Origin: Burkholderiaceae bacterium
GTDB taxonomy: Bacteria > Pseudomonadota > Gammaproteobacteria > Burkholderiales > Burkholderiaceae_D
Length of the DNA stretch: 43,308 nucleotides
Reading direction: 5' to 3'
Assembly: GCA_019232795.1 (NCBI GenBank)
Contig: JAFANH010000090.1
Span: forward strand, 1 to 43,308
Under the pieces are notes generated by a model, which saw only the letters and a list, made by a program, of their open reading frames with translations, ran no database searches and was not told the DNA's origin. A program made the position numbers and the translations under genes. Shown here in pieces: positions 30,263 to 38,511 of the stretch (within the stretch, counting starts at the first letter, position 1; the number at the start of each line of letters is the position of its first letter).

Positions 30263-31159
30263 ATGACGCCGATATCCGAGTGGTTAGCAGCGGGTTCGTT
30301 CTTCGATTACAAGGGGCACCAGATATTCTGGCGCGAGGCTGGGCGGCCAGAAAATCCTGTCCTGCTGCTGGTTCACGGTTTTCCCACGGCGTCCTGGGAT
30401 TGGGAAAGCATCTGGGACGATCTTTCCAGCCACTATCGCGTCATCACGCTGGACATGATCGGCTTCGGCTTTTCCGACAAGCCTTATGTCTACGACTACC
30501 GTATCATGGATCAGGCCGATCTCTGTGATGCCTTCCTGAAGCGGATGGGCGTCAAGTCTTACCATCTCCTGGCGCACGATTACGGCGTCACGGTCGCCCA
30601 GGAATTGATCGCCCGCGATATCGATCACGGCCAGCGGCCCACCTTGCTGAGCGTCGGCCTGCTCAATGGCGGACTGTTTCCCGAAACCCACCGCCGCCTG
30701 CGCTCGCAGTCGCTGCTGCTGTCTCCCATCGGCCCGCTGCTTTCGCGCTTGACCTCAAAAAAGGCCATTGCGAAAAACATGGAAAAGATCTTCGGCCCGC
30801 ATGCGCCGCCGGACAAGGCGACCATCGATGCCTTCTGGGAGCTGATGCGAGCCAAACGCGGTAAGCGGATATTGCACAAGCTTATCCAGTACATTCCCGA
30901 CCGCATCGCACACCGTGAGCGCTGGGTGGGGGCGCTGCAAAGAACGCCGCGTCCGGTCAAGCTGATCAACGGCCTGGTTGACCCGGTATCGGGAGCGCAC
31001 ATGGTCCGGCGTTACCGCGAACTGGTGGGCGATCCGGACGTGACGGAGTTGCCTCAGATTGGGCACTATCCGCAAGTGCAGGCGCCCAGGGAAGTGCTGG
31101 ACGCCTATCTTGATTTCCAGCGCGGCCTCGGCGTCGTTCACGAAGGCAGGGCAAGTTGA
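30263..31159 (+). CDS. alpha/beta hydrolase with Asp nucleophile
   Basis: A 298-residue cytoplasmic hydrolase. LLVHGFPTASWDWES is the oxyanion-hole region, LAHDYGVTVAQELI has Asp at the nucleophile elbow, LINGLVDPVSGAHM carries the probable acid and QIGHYPQVQAPREV the catalytic His. An Asp nucleophile suggests epoxide hydrolase- or haloalkane dehalogenase-type chemistry. GGGGAGACT precedes the ATG. It lies 51 bases after the aldolase gene and ends the operon. A minus-strand terminator follows at 31174-31199. It is not closely similar to the hydrolase at 26631, despite sharing the nucleophile class. Confidence 0.87.
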   Translation: MTPISEWLAAGSFFDYKGHQIFWREAGRPENPVLLLVHGFPTASWDWESIWDDLSSHYRVITLDMIGFGFSDKPYVYDYRIMDQADLCDAFLKRMGVKSYHLLAHDYGVTVAQELIARDIDHGQRPTLLSVGLLNGGLFPETHRRLRSQSLLLSPIGPLLSRLTSKKAIAKNMEKIFGPHAPPDKATIDAFWELMRAKRGKRILHKLIQYIPDRIAHRERWVGALQRTPRPVKLINGLVDPVSGAHMVRRYRELVGDPDVTELPQIGHYPQVQAPREVLDAYLDFQRGLGVVHEGRAS

Positions 31160-31173
31160 CGAAAAAGCCGACG

Positions 31174-31199
31174 AAAAAAAGCCCGCGCAACGCACGGGC
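31174..31199 (-). terminator. intrinsic terminator for leftward transcription
   Basis: GCCCGCGCAACGCACGGGC (31181-31199) forms a stem with one mismatch and a 3-base loop; on the minus strand it is followed by seven T (complement of A 31174-31180). It would stop transcripts from the 31425-32477 gene before they enter the convergent hydrolase gene. Confidence 0.65.
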
Positions 31200-31336
31200 G
31201 AAAATCCATTCCCAGGGAAGGTTCGGTACGGGGAATACGTGAATCTTGAACCGGCCCGCAGGAAGAGGAGGAGACGAACGCAGTCTATCTCCTTCAGCGT
31301 GCCGCCGGAACGAAGATTTCCGCATATCGATATTAA

Positions 31337-31392
31337 ACGGTACTTTCAGCACGGTACTTTCAGCGCGGTACTTTCAGCGCGGTACTTTCAGC
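31337..31392. repeat. 14-bp tandem repeat, four units
   Basis: Four back-to-back units of RCGGTACTTTCAGC: two with A first (31337, 31351), two with G first (31365, 31379), no spacers. The unit length is not a multiple of three, and the array lies in the 265-base gap between convergent genes, so it is non-coding. A variable-number repeat is likely. Confidence 0.85.
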
Positions 31393-31424
31393 GCCACGTT
31401 CAACATCGCTTGGCGTTTCCAATT

Positions 31425-32477
31425 TCAATGCCCAGGCGAGGGAATGGCGACGGTCTTGGCAGACTTTGCGCCGCAGGCCAGGTCGCGGTCGGCGCCGCTG
31501 GAGGGGTCGAACCACAGTGCGCGGCGCTTGAGCGGCGTCTCCGGTGACAAGCTGGGGTTCTGCAATTGCAGCACGGTGCGTTTGCAGATCTGGGCGGCGA
31601 CGATGCGCGGGCCGTAGTAGTGGAGGAAGATGCGGTCGTATTCGCCGCTGGCGATGAGCGCCTCCAGTCCCGCGGTCAGGCGTTGCGCCAGGCGCGGCTT
31701 GCGCGGCGAGACGAAGTAGTAGCGCGGCAGCGGCACGTAGAGCAGCAGCGCCTTGTCCATGGCGATATTGGGGTGGGTGGGCGCCAGCGTTTGTTCTTCA
31801 CGCACCGCTTCTTCCAGCGAACGCGGGTAGTAGTCGAAGCGGCCCTGCATCAGCATGCCGGCCAGCCCGCTGTTGCTGTTGCCGGCCAGGAGCGGCAAGC
31901 GGTTCTGTTCGTACAGTTCGTGCGTGGCCCATTGCTCGCCCACGCCCAGCGTGAACTTGCGCAACTGGTCTAGCGTCTTGACGCGGCTGAACTCGTCTTG
32001 GCGGCGGCCGTCGATGAGCGAGATGCGGTAATTGGTGATGCCCTTGTCCACCGGGATACGCACCGGTATCAGGTATTGCTCCCAATCCGGACTGGTGACC
32101 TGGACGTTGACGTTGATGAGCTGGCCGTCTTCCAGCTCGCGCCGCGCGCGCAGGCGCTGCATGGAGATGATGTTGAGCGACAGTTTGTAAGGGCCGTACT
32201 GCGGCTTGCTCGCTTCCAGCGCCGCCCGCAGCAAGTCGGCCAAGTAGTTCTGGCTGGGGTCCTGAGACGGATCGCGCGTGGCGAGGACGTAATCGTCTTC
32301 GGTCTGGGCCGCCTCGGCGGCCTGGCATGACGCGGGCAACGCGAGCAAAAGCAGCAACGCCAGCAGCAGCGCCAGCGGCAGGGTCAGCGATAAAGACAGG
32401 ACTTTTTTCAATGCAGGCCGGGATGGTTGGTCTTGCGTTACGGCGACATCATCGCAGATCAAACGTGCCGCTGGCAA
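31425..32477 (-). CDS. orphan periplasmic solute-binding-like protein (paralogue group)
   Basis: An exported protein of about 330-350 residues with a very hydrophobic Leu-rich signal (SLTLPLALLLALLLLLALP). It has the group motif VRIPVDKGITNYRISLI, then TLDQLRKFTLGVGEQWATHE, and near the C-terminus LQNPSLSPETPLKRRALWF. These motifs are shared with 23760-24632 and 37531-38472. The start is uncertain: no ATG exists in the first part; the frame begins with TTG at 32477, and another TTG at 32411 would give a standard signal. No transporter genes adjoin. It is divergent from a chemoreceptor gene (32747), so a sensing role is conceivable. Confidence 0.75.
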   Translation of the reverse strand: MPAARLICDDVAVTQDQPSRPALKKVLSLSLTLPLALLLALLLLLALPASCQAAEAAQTEDDYVLATRDPSQDPSQNYLADLLRAALEASKPQYGPYKLSLNIISMQRLRARRELEDGQLINVNVQVTSPDWEQYLIPVRIPVDKGITNYRISLIDGRRQDEFSRVKTLDQLRKFTLGVGEQWATHELYEQNRLPLLAGNSNSGLAGMLMQGRFDYYPRSLEEAVREEQTLAPTHPNIAMDKALLLYVPLPRYYFVSPRKPRLAQRLTAGLEALIASGEYDRIFLHYYGPRIVAAQICKRTVLQLQNPSLSPETPLKRRALWFDPSSGADRDLACGAKSAKTVAIPSPGH

Positions 32478-32746
32478 ATGGCGCGCCAGGCGTGGCTTTC
32501 GGCCTCACACCCTCACTCGGATCCACGGCTTTTCGATTCTCAAGTCCCAAGTGAGTTCCCTCTCCACATGTTCGTAAGCGATTCCAACGGTGCGGTTTTT
32601 GTTGCTTGGCCAGGCAATTGAAATAAGAAAATCGAACTGCTCACGTAAAGGAAAATTTACTTGCGGAAACAAAATGGCTGTGTGAAGCTTTAGGTTTATC
32701 ATTGCTCGGCAGCGCGTGCGATCCACAGTTGCCGGAGGGAGTCATC

Positions 32747-34486
32747 ATGCTAAAGAACATGAAAGTCAGTGCGCAGTTGTGGGTGGGGTTCGGAGCGGTT
32801 TTGCTGTCGGCGGCCATTATCGCGTTGAGCGGAAATTGGGCGCTGGCCCGTCTGGCAGACGGCTTCCGCTCGGTGACCGACGACGTCGTCCCCAAGACCA
32901 ATATCGCCAACCAGAACATCCAGGCGGCTTACGATTACGCGCGTGCGTTTTCCTTCATCGTCACTTCCGAAGGCCGCACCGATGTCGACGCCGCTGCCCT
33001 GGGCCGCGCGCATGACGTGCTGACCGACACGGTGAAGATCGTCAACGACAACATGACGGCGCTGGAGAAGCAGCTTTCTTCCGACGAGGAGAAGGCGCTG
33101 CTGGCCAAGGTGAAAGAAAACCGCGGCGCCTACGGCAAGAGCCGCAATAAGGTGCTGGAACTGAAAAAGGACGGCCAGAGCGACCAGGCCGCCAATCTCA
33201 TGTTCACCGAGACCAACGACTTGCAGACGGTGTATATCCAGTCGTGGAAGGAATTCATCAAGTTCGAGAACGGCTTGCTCAACCAGGGCGTGGCCAAGGC
33301 CGGCGAGACTTATAGTTTTGCCCGCAACCTGACGCTGGGCATTTTCGCGCTGGCCGTGGTGGCGAGCCTGGCGATTGCGTTCGGCATCACGCGCAGCCTG
33401 CAAAATGCGCTGGGCGGCGAGCCGCGCTACGCGGCCGATATCGTCGGCCAGATTGCCGCCGGCGACCTGACTGTCGACGTCAGCACCGAGGCCGGCGACC
33501 AGGAAAGCCTGCTGCATGCCATGAAGGGCATGCGCGACCGTCTGGCCGAGCTGGTCGGGCAAGTGCGCACCGGCACCGACGCCATCAACACGGCGGCTCA
33601 GGAAATTGCCGCCGGCAATATGGACTTGTCCTCGCGTACGGAGCACCAGGCCAGTTCGATCGAAGAGACGGCCGCCTCGATGGAGGAACTGACTTCAACC
33701 GTGAAGCAGAATGCCGAGAACGCGCAGGAGGCCAATGAGCTGGTGCTGTCGGCGTCGCAAGTGGCGAACAGGGGCGGCGAAGTGGTGGGGCAGGTGGTCG
33801 AGACCATGGGTTCGATCAACACTTCTTCGAAGAAGATTGTCGACATCATCGGCGTGATCGACGGCATTGCTTTCCAGACCAATATCCTGGCCTTGAACGC
33901 CGCGGTTGAGGCGGCGCGCGCCGGCGAGCAGGGACGCGGCTTTGCCGTTGTGGCCGCCGAAGTGCGCAACCTGGCACAGCGTTCGGCTGCGGCCGCCAAG
34001 GAGATCAAGGCGCTGATCGACGAATCGGTGCAGACCGTGGAAAGCGGCTCGAAGCTGGTCGACCAGGCCGGCTCCACCATGCGCGAAGTGGTGGACAGCG
34101 TGTCGCGCGTAACCGGCATCATGAGCGAGATCATGCATGCGAGCCACGAGCAGACTTCGGGCATTGAGCAGATCAATCAGGCCATCATGCAGATGGACCA
34201 GGTGACCCAGCAGAATGCCGCGCTCGTCGAACAGGCAGCCGCAGCGTCGGAGGCCATGCAAGGCCAGGCGGCCAGCCTGGAGCAATTGGTCAGTACCTTC
34301 AAGGTAAGCGGCATGTATGCCGCAGCCGGCCGGCCGGCCGCGCGCGCATCTGTCGCCAAAAATCCACAGGTTGCCAAGGCGGCACCGGCGGCGCCAATGC
34401 TTGCATCCATGCCCGCAGCGAGGAAGGCCCCGCAATTGCGCACTATCGCCGCGGCCAGAGGCAATAGCGAATGGGAAGAGATCTAG
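32747..34486 (+). CDS. methyl-accepting chemotaxis protein
   Basis: A 579-residue chemoreceptor. TM1 is near residues 8-30 ([19 protein letters not shown]), a periplasmic four-helix-bundle ligand domain follows to about 190, then TM2 ([18 protein letters not shown]), HAMP and a cytoplasmic coiled coil. The hairpin tip is present ([34 protein letters not shown]). The C-terminus SEWEEI resembles the W-x-x-F tether of receptors that bind CheR/CheB, with Ile in place of Phe. The ATG at 32747 follows GGAGGGAGTCATC; the frame could extend to 32702 but that start has no such site. Ligand unknown. Confidence 0.93.
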   Translation: MLKNMKVSAQLWVGFGAVLLSAAIIALSGNWALARLADGFRSVTDDVVPKTNIANQNIQAAYDYARAFSFIVTSEGRTDVDAAALGRAHDVLTDTVKIVNDNMTALEKQLSSDEEKALLAKVKENRGAYGKSRNKVLELKKDGQSDQAANLMFTETNDLQTVYIQSWKEFIKFENGLLNQGVAKAGETYSFARNLTLGIFALAVVASLAIAFGITRSLQNALGGEPRYAADIVGQIAAGDLTVDVSTEAGDQESLLHAMKGMRDRLAELVGQVRTGTDAINTAAQEIAAGNMDLSSRTEHQASSIEETAASMEELTSTVKQNAENAQEANELVLSASQVANRGGEVVGQVVETMGSINTSSKKIVDIIGVIDGIAFQTNILALNAAVEAARAGEQGRGFAVVAAEVRNLAQRSAAAAKEIKALIDESVQTVESGSKLVDQAGSTMREVVDSVSRVTGIMSEIMHASHEQTSGIEQINQAIMQMDQVTQQNAALVEQAAAASEAMQGQAASLEQLVSTFKVSGMYAAAGRPAARASVAKNPQVAKAAPAAPMLASMPAARKAPQLRTIAAARGNSEWEEI

Positions 34487-34672
34487 GGCGCGCCCAGGAA
34501 AATCATGCCGGTTGCATGCAAAAGCCGGCAGATTGTATAGCTATCCCCTTACGCCGGTAGGCGGGCAGTTCCTGGCTGGTCAACTCGAACTGGGTAATGG
34601 CCAAGCCGGCCAACGACGCGCTCGACAACGCGCTGATTTGCCGCTGACTGGCGCCGCCTTTGCATGGCGGCC

Positions 34673-34864
34673 CTACATCTCCACAAAATCTCCCTTCGAT
34701 GCCGAACATTCCGGGCAGCTCCAGTCGTCGGGTATGTCTTCCCAGCGCGTGCCCGGCGGAAAGCCTTCGTCGGGCATGCCTTCCTGTTCGTCATAGATCA
34801 GGCCGCAGGTGATGCAGCAGAACTGGCGGAACGGCTTTTCCTGAATGGTTTGCGCAGCCGTCAT
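34673..34864 (-). CDS. rubredoxin (AlkG2-like)
   Basis: A 63-residue one-iron electron-transfer protein. The four Cys ligands are in CITCGLIYDE and CPECSASK, with the middle segment DEGFPPGTRWEDIPDDW typical of rubredoxins that reduce AlkB. The second CxxC is followed by SASKGDF without an inserted Arg, which fits the AlkG2 type that can pass electrons to the hydroxylase. Its ATG overlaps the stop of the preceding rubredoxin gene by ATGA (34864-34861), so the two are coupled. A rubredoxin reductase gene is not in the window. Confidence 0.9.
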   Translation of the reverse strand: MTAAQTIQEKPFRQFCCITCGLIYDEQEGMPDEGFPPGTRWEDIPDDWSCPECSASKGDFVEM

Positions 34865-35055
34865 TGCTTGTTTTCCTCCGCCTCGGTTGCAGCATCAAGC
34901 GCGACGAAGTCGGGTTTTTCGCGCACGATGCAGTCCGGGCAGGGGAAGGCTTCCGGAAGCGTCTTCCACGTGGTGCCTGCCGGGTAGCCTTCGCGCGCGC
35001 AGCCGGCTTGCTCGTCATAGACGTAGCCGCAGTCGGGACATTGGTAGCGGGCCAT
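34861..35055 (-). CDS. rubredoxin (AlkG1-like)
   Basis: A 64-residue rubredoxin with Cys ligands in CPDCGYVYDE and CPDCIVREKPDF. The residue after the second CxxC cluster includes an extra Arg (IVREKPDF), which is the mark reported for AlkG1-type rubredoxins that do not support AlkB in tests from other species; that assignment is by motif. It sits between alkB (stop 9 bases upstream) and the second rubredoxin gene, in one operon. The C-terminal tail is Ala/Glu-rich (AATEAEENKQ). Confidence 0.9.
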   Translation of the reverse strand: MARYQCPDCGYVYDEQAGCAREGYPAGTTWKTLPEAFPCPDCIVREKPDFVALDAATEAEENKQ

Positions 35056-35064
35056 GGCGCGCTC

Positions 35065-36255
35065 CTAGGCCGCGGGGCGGTGATAGAGGTGGAAGATCGC
35101 TTCGCGGCTTTGCGGCGCCAGGTTGACCTTGTCCATGTCGTTGCCGGCCCAGGCCGCCACGCGCGGGTTCATGACCGCGAACCACAGCGGCGGCACCAGC
35201 GCCAGCATGAACATGGCGAAATAATCGAACGGCAGTTGCGGCACGTCGCGGTAGTCGCGCAGCGCCTGGTAGGCGCGGGTAGGGTGGGCGTGGTGGTCGG
35301 AGTGGCGTTGCAGGTGCAGCAGGATCAGGTTGGATACCTTGAGGTTGGTGTTCCACGAATGCCTGGGCTCGCAACGCTGATAGCGGTTCGGATTCTTTTC
35401 GTCCTTCTGGCGCAGCAGGCCGTAGTGTTCGACGTAGTTGGCCGAGGTCAGCTGCCACCAGCCGTAGAAGGCCGCCAGCAGCAGGAATGGCAGCAGGCGC
35501 ACGCCCCAGCAGGCCAGCATGGCGCCGTAGGCGGCCAGCGCGAAAGCCCATTGCTGCAGGATTTCATTGGAAGGCGACCACCACGGCTTGCCCATGCGCT
35601 GGAGGCGTTCGGCTTCGATACCCATAGCGCGTTTGAGCGCGCCGGGCAGTTCGCGGCAGGCGAAGGCATAGATGGTTTCACCCATGCGCGAAGAGGCGAT
35701 GTCTTCCGGCGTGGCCACGTCCTTGTGGTGTCCCTTGTTGTGGTCGACGATGAAGTGGCCATAGCCGCAGCAGGCCAGCGCCAGCTTGCCGGCCAGCGTG
35801 TGCCTGGGGTTGTTCATCTTGTGGGCCAGTTCGTGGCCTATGGTCAGGGCAATGCCGTTGACCAGGCCGGCGCCCAAGCCCGCGCCGAGGATGTCGAACC
35901 AGCTCCAGCTCCAGTGCGCCACGGTATAGGCCATGCCGACCAGCGCCGCCCAGTGCAGGATGGCGGCACCATACAGCAGCCAGTCGTAATAGGGCGCGTT
36001 CTTGAGCTGTTCGATCTGCTCGTCGCTGGGGTTGGCCGTGTCTTCGCCGAACAGTGCATCGAGCAGCGGTACGGCGATGTAGGCGAGGACGACGACCAGC
36101 CACAGCCAAGCGCCTTGTTTGAAATGCACGGCCAGCCAGGCCGACAGCAGCGGCGCACAGGGCAGGATCAGCGAAGTGAGGTACCAATATTTTTTATGTG
36201 CCACCCATTGGCGCTCGAAGGCGGCGCTCAGGGCATTGTTTGGAAAGCGCGTCAT
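35065..36255 (-). CDS. alkB: alkane 1-monooxygenase
   Basis: An inner-membrane diiron hydroxylase of 396 residues that oxidises terminal carbons of medium-chain alkanes with O2, using electrons from rubredoxin. The His boxes are all visible: GHELAHK, then HNKGHHKDVATPEDIASSR, then LQRHSDHHAHPTR, plus NYVEHYGL. About six hydrophobic segments flank them. The ATG at 36255 follows GAGGAGACATCGC, a strong site; the frame extends upstream to 36510 but overlaps the regulator gene. It heads an operon with two rubredoxin genes and is divergent from an AraC-type regulator. Activity on alkanes is very likely; the chain-length range is not predictable. Confidence 0.95.
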   Translation of the reverse strand: MTRFPNNALSAAFERQWVAHKKYWYLTSLILPCAPLLSAWLAVHFKQGAWLWLVVVLAYIAVPLLDALFGEDTANPSDEQIEQLKNAPYYDWLLYGAAILHWAALVGMAYTVAHWSWSWFDILGAGLGAGLVNGIALTIGHELAHKMNNPRHTLAGKLALACCGYGHFIVDHNKGHHKDVATPEDIASSRMGETIYAFACRELPGALKRAMGIEAERLQRMGKPWWSPSNEILQQWAFALAAYGAMLACWGVRLLPFLLLAAFYGWWQLTSANYVEHYGLLRQKDEKNPNRYQRCEPRHSWNTNLKVSNLILLHLQRHSDHHAHPTRAYQALRDYRDVPQLPFDYFAMFMLALVPPLWFAVMNPRVAAWAGNDMDKVNLAPQSREAIFHLYHRPAA

Positions 36256-36334
36256 GCGATGTCTCCTCGTTGTGGTTTTGCAGACAGCGCCATGGTGGGG
36301 CATGGCCTCAAAACAGTTAACGGCGGGAGGCGAC

Positions 36335-36367
36335 AATGAGCTATCATTAAGTGACAAACTAATGAGC
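36335..36367. promoter_or_regulatory. candidate operator repeats between alkB and its regulator
   Basis: AATGAGC occurs at 36335-36341 and 36361-36367, 26 bases apart, in the divergent gap. AraC-family proteins commonly bind direct repeats. The repeat is short and could be chance. Confidence 0.3.
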
Positions 36368-36393
36368 CAGTCTTTGAGAGCACTTTTCCGACC

Positions 36394-37407
36394 GTGCCGA
36401 CCGAACCCCAGCAGGTAGCCATCAATTATTCGCGCGTGCTGGCGCGCGAGCTCGACTTGCACGGCGAGGCTTGTGCGCCGCTGCTGCTTGGCACCGGTTT
36501 GTCGCCGCAAGAGTTCGAGAGCGATGCGCGCAGCCTGTCATTGGCGCAGCAATTGCGCCTGATCCACAACGGTTTCAAGCTCAGCGGCGATTCCGGCCTG
36601 GGCTTGCGCGTGGGCGCGCACATCCATATTTCCACGCACGGACCGCTCGGTTTTGCCGCCTTGAGTGCGCCCGACCTGCGTACCGCGCTGCGCGTGATGC
36701 TGGACTATGCCGCTATCCGTGCACGCTTTTTCCGCTTCGAGCTCGAGGAAAGCGTCGGCAGCCTCCATATCAACATCGTCGAGCAAAGGGAGCTGGGTGT
36801 AGCGCGCGTGTTCATGCATGAGATCCTGATGCTGGTGCTGTGGTCGCTGCTGGACCTCGCGCTGGGCCACACGGCGCAGGGTGTTGTGTTTTCCTTCGCC
36901 TACCCGGCGCCGCCACATGCCGCGCGCTATGCGGCCACTTACCGCTACCCGGTGCAATTCGATGCGAGGCAAACCAGCCTCACCGTTCCGGTGAAATACC
37001 TGTCCGCGGGATTTGCCACCTCGGATGCTAGCAATTTTGCCGCTGCCGAACTGCAATGCCGCCAGATACTGCGCGACCTGGAAGCGCAGGCAGACGTTGC
37101 AGACGAGGTGCGCGAGATGGTGGCGCTTGGGCTGGGCAAGGGTATCGATTTGATTCATGTAGCGGAAGCCTTGCGCATGTCTTCGCGCACGCTGATGCGC
37201 CGCCTGAAAGAGCAGGGCACCACCTTTCAGGACATCCTCGACGACGTGCGCAAGGAAAAGGCGATGCAGTTGCTGCAGGAAGGGCTGCTGACGGTGGAGG
37301 AAGTGGCGCTGGCGCTCGGCTACGTCGAGCCGAATAATTTTTCGCGGGCGTTCAAGCGCTGGTTCGGTTATCCGCCGAGCGCGGTACGGCGATTGGAAAA
37401 TGCCTGA
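36394..37407 (+). CDS. AraC-family transcription regulator (alkane operon)
   Basis: A 337-residue regulator with an N-terminal 'arabinose-binding domain of AraC'-type ligand region (VLARELDLHGEACAPLLLGTG, RLIHNGFKLSGDSGLGLRVG) and a C-terminal pair of helix-turn-helices (LIHVAEALRMSSRTLMRRLKEQG and VEEVALALGYVEPNNFSRAFKRW). It starts with GTG at 36394, without a strong ribosome-binding site; the next possible starts would cut the N-terminal helix. Divergence from alkB makes it the likely activator of that operon, as known for AraC-type regulators of alkB in Burkholderiales. Confidence 0.88.
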   Translation: MPTEPQQVAINYSRVLARELDLHGEACAPLLLGTGLSPQEFESDARSLSLAQQLRLIHNGFKLSGDSGLGLRVGAHIHISTHGPLGFAALSAPDLRTALRVMLDYAAIRARFFRFELEESVGSLHINIVEQRELGVARVFMHEILMLVLWSLLDLALGHTAQGVVFSFAYPAPPHAARYAATYRYPVQFDARQTSLTVPVKYLSAGFATSDASNFAAAELQCRQILRDLEAQADVADEVREMVALGLGKGIDLIHVAEALRMSSRTLMRRLKEQGTTFQDILDDVRKEKAMQLLQEGLLTVEEVALALGYVEPNNFSRAFKRWFGYPPSAVRRLENA

Positions 37408-37530
37408 AGATTGATCTCGTGAAACGGATGCCGCGACCTTTCGATCATGAAGTTCTCAATGCGAAGCGGCTTGCTATACTTTGCATGTGTATCGGCAGGA
37501 TGTCTACAGATTGGATAAACCAAATTTAAG

Positions 37531-38472
37531 ATGCAAATGCGGCCTGGTTTCTTGACGCACTATCGATTATTTCGCTCTCTGGTATTTCTGTGCATTTGTG
37601 CGCTGGGAATTCGGCTCGACGCGGCGCCGATGCTGTATGTTTTCAAAGTTCCGGATACAAATGGGGCGCTGGAAGGAGAATATACTTGGCGTCTGCTTTT
37701 CACCGCCCTGAAGAGAACCGAAAAGGAATTTGGCGGATTCGAGCTGCGACCATCGGTCTCGATGAGCGAGGCACGAGAAATCAAGGAGATGGAAAGCGAC
37801 GCCCAGCTGGTCAATACCATCAGCTTGGCGACGCGTCCTGAACTTGAGCAAAATCTGATTCCGGTCAGGATTCCTACCGATTGCGGGCTGCTGGGTTTCC
37901 GGGTATTTCTGATTCGGGCGGAAGATCAGCCGCGCTTCAATAAGATCAAATCGATCGACGATCTGAAATCGGTACGCATAGGCCAAGGTGCGCAGTGGAT
38001 AGACTGCCAGATACTCGAGCATGCCGGCCTCCAGGTAGTGCGCGGTTCGAGCTTCGAAGGACTGTTCAATATGCTTGAGAATGGCCGTTTCGACGCCTTC
38101 AGCCGTGGGGGCTACGAAGCACTGCGGGAGTTGCAGGCGCGCCATAGCGCGCTGCCGGATCTTGCCATCGAAAAGACCTTGCTGCTGTATTACCCGATGC
38201 CAGCCTACTTGTGGTTTCCAAATACGCGGGATGGAAAGTTGCGGGCGCATCGTGTCCAGGTGGGCATGTCCGCCATGGTGGCGGACGGAACCTTGCAGAA
38301 AATGTTCGAAGCGGAGTATGGTTCTCTCGCAGAAAAGCTGGACTTTAAACACCGCCGCTTGCTGAAGATCGATAATCCCCAATTGGGGCCGAACGATCCC
38401 CTGAAAAACGCTACGCTTTGGTACGACCCGTTTGAGTCGGAACGTAGGAGAGATGAAAAGAACAGGCGTTAG
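37531..38472 (+). CDS. orphan periplasmic solute-binding-like protein (paralogue group)
   Basis: A 313-residue exported protein: signal segment FRSLVFLCICALGIRLDAA, then a binding-protein core with the group motif VRIPTDCGLLGFRVFLI and SIDDLKSVRIGQGAQWIDCQ, and a C-terminus with IDNPQLGPNDPLKNATLWYDP. It is the closest of the three to a 'complete' group member. The ATG at 37531 has little ribosome-binding sequence (AAATTTAAG). It is followed 39 bases later by a TonB-dependent receptor gene on the same strand, a pairing that may mean uptake of one ligand across both membranes or only co-regulation. Confidence 0.78.
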   Translation: MQMRPGFLTHYRLFRSLVFLCICALGIRLDAAPMLYVFKVPDTNGALEGEYTWRLLFTALKRTEKEFGGFELRPSVSMSEAREIKEMESDAQLVNTISLATRPELEQNLIPVRIPTDCGLLGFRVFLIRAEDQPRFNKIKSIDDLKSVRIGQGAQWIDCQILEHAGLQVVRGSSFEGLFNMLENGRFDAFSRGGYEALRELQARHSALPDLAIEKTLLLYYPMPAYLWFPNTRDGKLRAHRVQVGMSAMVADGTLQKMFEAEYGSLAEKLDFKHRRLLKIDNPQLGPNDPLKNATLWYDPFESERRRDEKNRR

Positions 38473-38511
38473 TCGACGGCTTCGACGTCGATACAGTTAT
38501 AGGGACGCGCC

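Noticed and set aside
31337..31392. CRISPR array
   Set aside because: Units of 14 bp follow directly with no spacers and no cas genes are present.
31246..31617. Plus-strand 123-codon frame through the 14-bp repeats
   Set aside because: The repeat period is not a multiple of three, there is no ribosome-binding site, and the 3' part is antisense to the solute-binding-like gene.
34499..34530. Terminator after the chemoreceptor gene
   Set aside because: TGCCGG and CCGGCA can pair, but the loop is 13 bases and there is no T-run, so I do not call it.
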